Assembly (NCBI GenBank): GCA_011046405.1
Contig: DSAR01000092.1
Coordinates: forward strand, 1-5,239
Length of the DNA: 5,239 bases
DNA from: Chloroflexota bacterium
GTDB taxonomy: Bacteria; Chloroflexota; Anaerolineae; B4-G1
Reading direction: 5' to 3'
Part shown: positions 1 through 5,239 of the stretch, piece after piece
Position numbering within the stretch: the stretch's first letter is position 1
Layout: every line of letters begins with the position of its first letter
Notes under the pieces: model-generated
What the model saw: the letters and a program-made list of their open reading frames with translations, nothing else
Told to the model about the DNA's origin: nothing
Database searches by the model: none
Position numbers and translations under genes: made by a program

Positions 1-48
1 GGCCGGTCTCCCGACCGAGCCACAGCGGGCACGGTCAGGAGACTGGCC
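1..48. repeat. GC-rich hairpin at the left window edge
   Basis: Bases 1-11 (GGCCGGTCTCC) pair with 38-48 (GGAGACTGGCC) with one G-T wobble. After one mismatch, 13-17 (GACCG) pair with 32-36 (CGGTC), and 19-21 can pair with 28-30, leaving a six-base loop. The result is a long, nearly continuous stem. It could be the terminator of a gene to the left of the window, but no T-run follows the stem on the plus strand (only TTT at 57-59). A REP-like intergenic repeat is equally possible. The stem may continue beyond the window edge. Confidence 0.55.
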
Positions 49-70
49 CGAGCGAGTTTGCCCCGGTTTA

Positions 71-97
71 TTGAGATGATACGTATCATTCTATAAG
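71..97 (+). promoter_or_regulatory. Possible promoter with palindromic operator
   Basis: TTGAGA (71-76) and TATAAG (92-97) resemble -35 and -10 boxes, with a 15-bp spacer, shorter than the usual 16-18. The spacer region is occupied by the perfect 14-bp palindrome ATGATACGTATCAT (76-89), a typical place for a repressor to block polymerase. If used, it would drive the kinase-regulator pair through a leader of about 240 nt. The palindrome is certain; its role as promoter or operator is inference, and the binding protein is unknown. Confidence 0.35.
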
Positions 98-191
98 CTG
101 GCGCCTGCAACTGAACTGTAATCGTTTCTTAACGCTGTTTGATGGGGATTCTCTATATGATGGATAGAACTTCATTCCCCAAAATCTCTGG

Positions 192-281
192 ATCACGAAT
201 GGCGCGAATGGACAAATGACACGAATTCTACTGGAGGTTGGAAAAGCGTTCGTGAATTCGACCATTCGTGTGATTCGTGAT
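192..281. repeat. Imperfect inverted repeat of ATTCGTG words
   Basis: The left arm 192-211 and right arm 262-281 match as an inverted repeat at 17 of 20 positions, and two of the three mismatches are G-T wobbles. Inside, CGAATTC (222-228) pairs with GAATTCG (254-260). The right arm contains ATTCGTG twice, separated by TG (264-279). The stretch is more AT-rich than the genes around it and has no credible reading frame. It looks like a small non-autonomous or REP-like intergenic element; whether it recurs elsewhere in the genome cannot be seen here. Confidence 0.5.
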
Positions 282-311
282 AGGAAATCAGCCTTGGACG
301 CCGGATTACAG

Positions 312-336
312 CCGATTGCCCGCAATCGGACCCGAT
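312..336 (+). promoter_or_regulatory. Two overlapping dyads in the kinase leader
   Basis: CCGATTGC (312-319) and GCAATCGG (322-329) form a perfect 8-bp dyad with a 2-bp centre. The same ATCGG (325-329) is also complementary to CCGAT (332-336), so in RNA the middle strand could pair with either neighbour but not both. The element ends 10 bases before the ATG at 347, in the ribosome-binding region. It could be an operator, or an RNA structure that modulates translation initiation. The pairing is visible in the sequence; the function is inferred. Confidence 0.4.
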
Positions 337-346
337 CTTGAGTAAC

Positions 347-3157
347 ATGAGTAGTTGCGCTACAAATGAGATTATGGAAACACTCGAGCAACGCGAGCAA
401 GAACTGGCATTACTCAAACGAGTCAATCAGGTCCTGAATTCCAGCCTGGACCTGGACCGTGTGTTGGCTGCCGCTCTGGAAGAAACGCGTCGATTGTTAA
501 ACGCGGCCGCCTGCTCGGTTTGGTTGAACGATTCCCAGTCAGGGGAACTCGTCTGCCAGCAGGCCAGCGGTCCCCAGCACGAGATGGTTGAGAACTGGCG
601 CATCAGTCCCGACGAGGGCATCGTGGGCTGGGTCTTTCGCACCGGTGAAAGCACTTTTATCCCCGACGTCCAGGAAGACGACCGACATTATGGCCTGGTC
701 GATGCTGAAACAGGTCTCACGTCTCGCGCGATCATCAGCGTGCCGTTGCAAGCCAAGGGCGGGATTATTGGCGTGCTGCAGGCGGTCGATACGGTCGTCG
801 GTCGATTTACCGCACATCATCTCGATCTCCTGGAGATCCTGGCTGCCTCGGCGGCCTCGGCTATCGAGAATGCCCGATTGTACGAGAATGCGGAACAGAT
901 ACGCCGCTTCAACGAGCAGATTTTGCGTGCTATGAGCGATGGCATCTTGGTCTACGATGAGGAAGGGCTCGTTACTTTCGCCAATGCCAAGAGTATCGCG
1001 CTATTGGGTTATGCCCTTGATGATTTGATCGGCCAACCCTGGCACGCTTTTCTTGAGCCGGTCGACGCACCTGCCCCGGGGGAGGGGAAAGGGCCTTTCA
1101 ATTTCCCCGGACAGATCGCCTGCCGGCATGAAGCTATGCTGATGGACCGGAATGGTCAGCACGTGCCTGTCATAATCAGCACTCAGCCATTGATCGAGGA
1201 AAAAAGTTTCGTCGGCGGTATCGTGACCCTGACCGATATCTCCGAGCGGGTCCAAATGGAACGAGACTTGCGCAAGTCAGAACAACGGTACCGCGTGATC
1301 TCTGAGCTGACCTCCGACTTCGCTTACGGCGTGCGCGTCGATCCACAAGAAAACTTCACCCTGGATTGGATCGCTGGCGCTTTTACCTGCATAACCGGTT
1401 ATTCGGAAGACGAGTTGAAAAGACTGAATGTTTTTCTGGACGTCGTCCACCCTGACGACTTATCCGCTTTACGTGATCATCTGCAAGTTTGCCTTTCTGG
1501 GGACTCGTTTGGGATCGAGCATCGGATTTTCACCAAAACAGGAGAGATCCGTTGGCTAAAGAGCTACAGTTATCCCGTTTGGGATGAAGTAGATAAGCGC
1601 GTTACCTATGTCTACTGGGCATCGCAGGACGTCACGGAACGGGTGCAGGCCAAGCTCGCCGAGCGTAAGGTGGAAGAGCGGTACCGGGTTGTCTCGGAGA
1701 TGACAACCGATTTTACGTGGTCGGTTCGGGTGGAACCGGAACAGACGGTCGTTTTGGAATGGATCACCGACGCTTTCTTCCGGATGACCCAATATGCTAT
1801 CGACGAAATCAAGACGTTTGATCAATGGCGAGAGATCATTCATCCTGACGATCTTTCTGTTCTCAGACAGAGTATCGAAGTCGCGTTGAGCAATGAAAAA
1901 TATGTCGCCAATCTGCGCATCATCACGAAAGGCGGCGATATCCGTCACGTGCAAATCCATAACCAACCGGTGTGGAACGAGACCCTGGAACGGGTCGAAC
2001 GGGTCTACGGGGCCGGGCAGAATATTACCGAGACTGTAGAAGCGGAACGCGCCCTGAAGGCCTCTGAAGAGCGCTATCGCGCTGTCTCGGAGTTGACCTC
2101 TGATTTCGCCTATTCATTTGCCATCCGACCCGATGGCACGTTTTACAACAAGTGGATGACGGATGCTTTCACGCGGATCACCGGTTTCACCTGTGATGAG
2201 TTGGAGACCGAAGAGGATTGGCTAAATTTGATCCATCCAGAGGATAGACGCATGATCCAAAACCACCTCCAGAGCCTGGCAAAAAAGCAGCCCGCCGTCG
2301 ACGAGTTGCGCATCGTCACCAAAGATCGCAAAATCCTTTGGCTGCTGATCCACACGCATCCGATCTGGTCTGACGAGGAGGACCGAATGCTCCAATTCAA
2401 CGGTGCGGCCCAGGATATAAGCAATCGCAAGCAGATGCAACTCCAAGCCCAGGGGGCCGAGCGTTTGGCTGCACTGGGACAGTTGGCGGCTATCCTGGCT
2501 CACGAGATCAACAATCCCTTGCAAGCCCTGCGAAGCGGTTTCCGGCTCCTGACGAACTATTCGTTGGAGGAGGAAAAGCGCCGGCGTTACCTGGAAATCG
2601 CCAGCCAAGAAGTGGAACGGCTCATTGTCATCGTCGAGCGTATGCTCAATTTCTATCGGCCCTCCACGGAGAAGCGGGAGATGACCGACGTCAATCGGTT
2701 GGTAAAAGAGGTCCTGTTGCTGCTCGATAAAAAGCTCCAACACCAGGGCATTGTGGTGCAGTCCCATCTCCAGGAAGATTTGCCGCTGGCGAGAGTCGTT
2801 CCCGGCCAGATCAAACAGGTTTTTCTCAACATCATCCTCAACGCGATGGACGCGATGACAAGCGGGGGCGATATAATCGTGGAAACCGGATGGGAGGCGA
2901 TGTCGGGAGAACTGTGGATTGGCTTCACCGATACGGGAGAAGGTATGTCTCCGGATGAGATGTCCCAGATTTTCGACCCGTTGTATACCAGCAAGCCCAA
3001 GGGCACGGGCTTGGGCTTGGGCTTGGCCATCAGTCAGAATATCGTGGAACAATACAAGGGCAGGATTGACGTCATCAGCCAGAAAGGGGAAGGTAGCACG
3101 TTCACGGTGCTCTTGCCCGTCGCCGGCGCCAATTCCCGCCATCAAGAAGGCAGATGA
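347..3157 (+). CDS. Soluble GAF/multi-PAS sensor histidine kinase
   Basis: This is a 936-residue sensor kinase that should autophosphorylate on histidine and donate phosphate to the adjacent regulator. No signal peptide or membrane segment is visible, so it is probably cytoplasmic. The domains in order are GAF (about 35-175), PAS1 (about 187-300), three closely related PAS modules with PAC-like ends (about 314-706), HisKA (about 704-772) and HATPase_c (about 782-924). The H-box AHEINNP carries His719. The N-box NIILNAMDAM has Asn828 and Asn832. The G1 box is DTGEGM (862-867), and the G2 box is GTGLGLGLA (886-894), so all catalytic motifs look intact. The three repeated PAS modules have an exact 131-residue period. 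The start is uncertain: TTG 338, ATG 347 and ATG 374 are in frame and none has a good Shine-Dalgarno. ATG 347 is chosen; ATG 374 (METLEQREQE) also fits the usual beginning of such kinases. The gene overlaps the regulator by four bases. The ligands of the GAF and PAS domains cannot be told from sequence. Confidence 0.95.
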   Translation: MSSCATNEIMETLEQREQELALLKRVNQVLNSSLDLDRVLAAALEETRRLLNAAACSVWLNDSQSGELVCQQASGPQHEMVENWRISPDEGIVGWVFRTGESTFIPDVQEDDRHYGLVDAETGLTSRAIISVPLQAKGGIIGVLQAVDTVVGRFTAHHLDLLEILAASAASAIENARLYENAEQIRRFNEQILRAMSDGILVYDEEGLVTFANAKSIALLGYALDDLIGQPWHAFLEPVDAPAPGEGKGPFNFPGQIACRHEAMLMDRNGQHVPVIISTQPLIEEKSFVGGIVTLTDISERVQMERDLRKSEQRYRVISELTSDFAYGVRVDPQENFTLDWIAGAFTCITGYSEDELKRLNVFLDVVHPDDLSALRDHLQVCLSGDSFGIEHRIFTKTGEIRWLKSYSYPVWDEVDKRVTYVYWASQDVTERVQAKLAERKVEERYRVVSEMTTDFTWSVRVEPEQTVVLEWITDAFFRMTQYAIDEIKTFDQWREIIHPDDLSVLRQSIEVALSNEKYVANLRIITKGGDIRHVQIHNQPVWNETLERVERVYGAGQNITETVEAERALKASEERYRAVSELTSDFAYSFAIRPDGTFYNKWMTDAFTRITGFTCDELETEEDWLNLIHPEDRRMIQNHLQSLAKKQPAVDELRIVTKDRKILWLLIHTHPIWSDEEDRMLQFNGAAQDISNRKQMQLQAQGAERLAALGQLAAILAHEINNPLQALRSGFRLLTNYSLEEEKRRRYLEIASQEVERLIVIVERMLNFYRPSTEKREMTDVNRLVKEVLLLLDKKLQHQGIVVQSHLQEDLPLARVVPGQIKQVFLNIILNAMDAMTSGGDIIVETGWEAMSGELWIGFTDTGEGMSPDEMSQIFDPLYTSKPKGTGLGLGLAISQNIVEQYKGRIDVISQKGEGSTFTVLLPVAGANSRHQEGR
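3144..3150 (+). promoter_or_regulatory. Ribosome binding site of the response regulator
   Basis: AAGAAGG lies inside the end of the kinase gene. It is only 3 bases before the overlapping ATG at 3154 but 9 bases before the in-frame ATG at 3160. The spacing favours 3160 (MRERILIVDDE) as the true start, while the ATGA overlap favours 3154 by translational coupling. The two choices differ by only two residues. Confidence 0.45.
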
Positions 3158-3942
3158 GTATGAGAGAGCGTATCTTGATTGTGGACGATGAGCCTTCGAT
3201 CCGCATATTTCTGAGCGATGAACTGGCGCGAGAGGGTTACGACGTGTTGACGGCCGCCAGTGGCGAGGAAGCGCTTGCTCAATTGCAGAAAAAGAACGTC
3301 GACCTGCTTCTTCTCGATTTGATGATGGATGGGCTTGATGGCTTGGAGGTGATGTCTCAGGTAAAGCAGCAGGCTGCTCCCCCTGTCGTCATTATGATCA
3401 CGGCACACGCCAGCGTCGATTCGGCCGTTCGCTTCATGAAACAGGGGGGGCACGATTACATCGTCAAGCCCTATTGTACGGAGGATCTGCTGGCCAAGAT
3501 AGAGGAGGGCCTGATTCATCGCCGCGAGATGATGCACAAACAGTCATTGATAGACACGATTCAAAAGAATGTCCAGCAACTGCAGGCCGATTTTTCGCCA
3601 CTTCAACCGACGGAGATTCCATCATCCGCCACCCGTTACTTGGAAGGGCGGGGGCTTCTCCTGGACCGTCAACAGCATACCGTCACCCGCTATGGCGAGC
3701 CGGTAAAACTGACGCCGACCGAGTTCGACATCTTGGTTATCCTGATGGAAAGCGGCGCTCAAACGGTATCGGTGCCCACTATCATGCAACAGTTGCACGA
3801 CACAAATGACGTGGATCCAATCGATGCCCGCCAGGCCCTCAGCACCCACTTGTGGCGCTTGCGAAGCAAGATCGGTGAGGATAAAGAGGGTAATCCCTAC
3901 ATCGTCAACGTCCGCGGACGTGGTTACAAGTTTGTTGAATGA
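3154..3942 (+). CDS. OmpR-type winged-helix response regulator
   Basis: This 262-residue DNA-binding regulator is the probable phosphate acceptor of the kinase just upstream, which it overlaps by ATGA (3154-3157). The N-terminal receiver (about 5-122) has acidic residues Asp11 and Asp12, phospho-acceptor Asp55 in LLLLDLMMDG, Thr83 in MITAHAS, and Lys105-Pro106. A helical, possibly coiled-coil linker (about 122-160) is longer than in standard OmpR proteins. The C-terminal Trans_reg_C winged helix (about 163-262) has LTPTEFDIL, the recognition-helix region ALSTHLWRLRSKIG and the wing NVRGRGYKF. The receiver resembles NtrC-type receivers (ITAHASVDSAV) more than classical OmpR ones, although the output domain is OmpR-like. 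Gly98-Gly99 are encoded within a run of seven G (3444-3450), where relatives usually have Gly-Ala. The target genes are unknown. The alternative start at 3160 has a better-spaced ribosome site. Confidence 0.95.
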   Translation: MSMRERILIVDDEPSIRIFLSDELAREGYDVLTAASGEEALAQLQKKNVDLLLLDLMMDGLDGLEVMSQVKQQAAPPVVIMITAHASVDSAVRFMKQGGHDYIVKPYCTEDLLAKIEEGLIHRREMMHKQSLIDTIQKNVQQLQADFSPLQPTEIPSSATRYLEGRGLLLDRQQHTVTRYGEPVKLTPTEFDILVILMESGAQTVSVPTIMQQLHDTNDVDPIDARQALSTHLWRLRSKIGEDKEGNPYIVNVRGRGYKFVE

Positions 3943-3947
3943 TGATC

Positions 3948-4280
3948 CCTAACCTGGCAGAGCCATATCCAAAAAGGAGCCATTGGCCACCATTCTTGCT
4001 CGCTGCACAAGGATTCTATGGGTTAGGGCCTAACCTGGCAGAGCCATATCCAAAAAGGAGCCATTGGCCACCGAATTCTTGCTCGCTGCACAAGGATTCT
4101 ATGGGTTAGGGCCTAACCTGGCAGAGTCAGATCCAAAAAGGAGCCATTGGCCACCGAATTCTTGCTCGCTGCACAAGGATTCTATGGGTTAGGGCCTAAC
4201 CTGGCAGAGTCAGATCCAAAAAGGAGCCATTGGCCACCATTCTTGCTCGCTGCCCAAGGATTCTATGGGTTAGGGCCTAA
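3948..4280. repeat. Four-copy tandem repeat array, 81/83-bp units
   Basis: Units begin at 3948 (81 bp), 4029 (83), 4112 (83) and 4195 (81), followed by a five-base stub CCTAA at 4276-4280. Each unit starts with CCTAACC and ends with GGTTAGG plus a G, so each junction reads GGTTAGGGCCTAACC, two 7-bp arms around one G (4021-4035, 4104-4118, 4187-4201; truncated at 4268-4280). Variants: units 1 and 2 have GCCATAT where 3 and 4 have GTCAGAT; units 2 and 3 have an extra GA that creates GAATTC; unit 4 alone has GCTGCCC instead of GCTGCAC. Because unit lengths are 81 and 83, no reading frame runs through the array. There are no spacers, so it is not CRISPR. It fills nearly all of the 320-bp gap between the convergent genes, starting 6 bases after the regulator's stop. 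A REP or MITE-like origin and a role as a bidirectional transcription barrier are inferences. Confidence 0.93.
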
Positions 4281-5057
4281 TGATATGTGGATCGTCCGTT
4301 GCTTCGCTCGCTGCCATAGCATACTGGCCCCGATCGCCAGTATCACCAGCGCCGTCGCCACCCATGCCGCAATTGCGACTGTTGGGGTGGCCGCGTGCTT
4401 GATCCCAATCCCTGCAAAAGCCCACACGATCACCAGCATATACGCCACGTCGCCGCGCGTAAAGCCCACCGCTGTCGCAACTCCCACACCCACGACGAGC
4501 ATGATCACGGCCCACACCTGGGGACCGATTCCCCAACCGCTCCAATTCACGTAATCCAGCACCGACGTGACGTTAGCGATGGTCGCCACCGTGACCCAAC
4601 CCAGGTAGACACTGAAAGGCACCCGCACCAACCACCTTTCGGCGCTAGAGACCGCACTGCGCCCAATCCCCAGTCTCAGATAGATCAGGATCAACGATAA
4701 CAACAACAAAAACATCGCTGCCAACGTCCATACGAACTGCTCGTAATGCCAAAGAAAGAGCCAAGCGACGTTGGCCCCGCAACTCAAGGCGAAAAGGTAA
4801 CCCACACGCCGCAACCGGGCGTTATCTCGCTGGGCAGGCAGCGCCTGATAGATGGCAAAGCCAACCAGCCCCAGATAGATCAATCCCCAGATAGAGAAGA
4901 CGTAGCCCGCTGGCACGAAATAGACATCGAAACGATCAGAAATCTCGCCTGTGGTCAGCCCGTTCAGAGGCAATGCATTTGCCAGGCCATTGAGCACGAT
5001 GGTCCCAATGACAGCCGCCACGTTTACAACCTGTCGTATGACATCCTTCCTTTCCAC
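4263..5057 (-). CDS. Long TspO/MBR-type tryptophan-rich membrane protein
   Basis: This 264-residue polytopic inner-membrane protein resembles the long form of tryptophan-rich sensory (TspO/MBR-related) proteins. TspO relatives bind porphyrins and other hydrophobic ligands, but the role of the long forms is poorly defined. About eight hydrophobic segments are visible: 6-29, 50-72, 84-104, 107-128, 145-166, 181-199, 204-220 and 226-247. Family-like features are GYVFSIWGLIYLGL (51-64), NVAWLFLWHYEQF (96-108), PFSVYLGWV (147-155) and many Trp residues. Classical TspO is about 150-160 residues with five helices, so this one is much longer. The start is the GTG at 5057, preceded by AAGGAGG with 5-base spacing; extending upstream in frame would run into the HlyIII gene. 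That gene ends 37 bp upstream on the same strand, suggesting an operon. The last residues, LGPNP, and the TAG stop lie inside the tandem array, so the original C-terminus was probably altered. The family call rests on motif recognition, not a search. Confidence 0.85.
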   Translation of the reverse strand: MERKDVIRQVVNVAAVIGTIVLNGLANALPLNGLTTGEISDRFDVYFVPAGYVFSIWGLIYLGLVGFAIYQALPAQRDNARLRRVGYLFALSCGANVAWLFLWHYEQFVWTLAAMFLLLLSLILIYLRLGIGRSAVSSAERWLVRVPFSVYLGWVTVATIANVTSVLDYVNWSGWGIGPQVWAVIMLVVGVGVATAVGFTRGDVAYMLVIVWAFAGIGIKHAATPTVAIAAWVATALVILAIGASMLWQRAKQRTIHISLGPNP

Positions 5058-5062
5058 GATAT

Positions 5063-5069
5063 CCTCCTT
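5063..5069 (-). promoter_or_regulatory. Strong Shine-Dalgarno of the TspO-like gene
   Basis: On the minus strand AAGGAGG is followed by ATATC and then GTG at 5057-5055. This near-ideal site, in the 37-bp gap after the HlyIII stop, decides the start codon. An ATG directly after the HlyIII stop (5094-5092) is in a different frame and is not the start. Confidence 0.8.
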
Positions 5070-5094
5070 CTTGAGTAACTCGAAATCCAGCCAT

Positions 5095-5239
5095 TCACCG
5101 GGCCGGTGCCAGGTAAAGAAGCACGGCAAAATAATGACAGATGCTGCCGCCCAGCACAAAAACGTGCCAGATGGCGTGCGCGTAGGGCACCTTCTTCAAC
5201 GCATAGAAAATAATGCCCAAGGTATACGCGGCCCCACCC
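5095..5239 (-). CDS. HlyIII/PAQR family membrane protein, C-terminal part
   Basis: Only the last 47 codons are in the window; the gene continues beyond the right edge. The fragment starts with GGAAYTLGIIFYALKK, a transmembrane segment and positive loop typical of hemolysin III proteins. It continues with PYAHAIWHVFVLGGSICHYF, the signature of the last helix. In the PAQR superfamily (HlyIII, adiponectin receptors) two histidines of the H-x-x-x-H motif in this helix are zinc ligands; here they are the His residues of AHAIWH (fragment residues 21 and 25). Members are seven-helix membrane proteins with proposed hydrolase-like zinc sites; the bacterial role is not settled, and the name hemolysin should not be taken literally. 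The stop is the TGA at 5097-5095. The TspO-like gene follows on the same strand. Confidence 0.88.
   Translation of the reverse strand, partial: GGAAYTLGIIFYALKKVPYAHAIWHVFVLGGSICHYFAVLLYLAPAR

Noticed and set aside
1..96. 3' end of an upstream gene ending at TAA 94-96
   Set aside because: The frame is open for only about 31 codons, gives no recognisable protein, and coincides with the hairpin and the palindrome.
2222..3145. Long minus-strand open frame opposite the kinase
   Set aside because: It is a shadow of the kinase coding strand; its product matches no recognisable family, while the plus strand has complete HisKA and HATPase motifs.
3980..4031. Small peptide started by TTG after AAAAAGGAG in each repeat unit
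   Set aside because: The Shine-Dalgarno-like run is only three bases from the TTG, the frame differs between 81- and 83-bp units, and the same peptide is not preserved.
4021..4035. DtxR/IdeR-like iron box or telomere-like TTAGGG motif at the repeat junction
   Set aside because: The arms resemble the GGTTAG/CTAACC core of IdeR sites, but the spacing is two bases too long and the junction is part of a repeat. The TTAGGG words are not in tandem.
3948..4280. CRISPR array
   Set aside because: The units are contiguous and nearly identical over their full length, with no unique spacers and no cas genes.
4147..4554. Plus-strand open frame running from the repeats into the TspO-like gene region
   Set aside because: It is antisense to the well-supported membrane protein gene, and its start lies in repeat units whose 81/83-bp lengths break any conserved frame.
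5058..5159. Longer TspO-like protein starting at 5159
   Set aside because: The extra 34 residues overlap the HlyIII gene in another frame, and a strong Shine-Dalgarno points to GTG 5057.

Overview
The window looks like a bacterial chromosome segment of moderately high GC. Family content and gene style (a cytosolic multi-PAS histidine kinase with a winged-helix response regulator, a long TspO-like membrane protein, a HlyIII protein, short dyad-rich repeats between genes) would fit a Chloroflexota-type organism. That assignment is inference only; nothing here fixes the taxon.

Layout. Bases 1-346 hold no gene. They carry a GC-rich hairpin at the left edge (1-48), a possible promoter with a perfect 14-bp palindrome between its boxes (71-97), an imperfect inverted repeat built on ATTCGTG words (192-281), and two mutually exclusive short dyads just before the first start codon (312-336). 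I see nothing in 98-190. Next comes a translationally coupled plus-strand pair: a soluble GAF-PAS-PAS-PAS-PAS histidine kinase (347-3157) and an OmpR-type response regulator (3154-3942), overlapping by ATGA. Four nearly identical 81/83-bp tandem repeats (3948-4280) fill the gap after the regulator. Two minus-strand genes converge on the array: a long TspO/MBR-type membrane protein (4263-5057), and upstream of it the last 47 codons of a HlyIII/PAQR-type membrane protein (5095-5239, cut by the window edge).

How the genes work together. The kinase should sense an intracellular cue through its GAF and PAS domains, autophosphorylate on His719, and pass phosphate to Asp55 of the regulator, which then binds DNA. 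The HlyIII and TspO-like genes are 37 bp apart on the same strand with a strong Shine-Dalgarno before the second, so they are probably co-transcribed. Nothing in the sequence proves that the two-component pair controls them.

The most unusual part is the repeat array. It has palindromic junctions, lies between convergent genes, and provides the last five codons and the stop codon of the TspO-like gene. I did not find a clear new multi-gene system; the strongest leads are the array, the exact 131-residue PAS triplication and the leader dyads.
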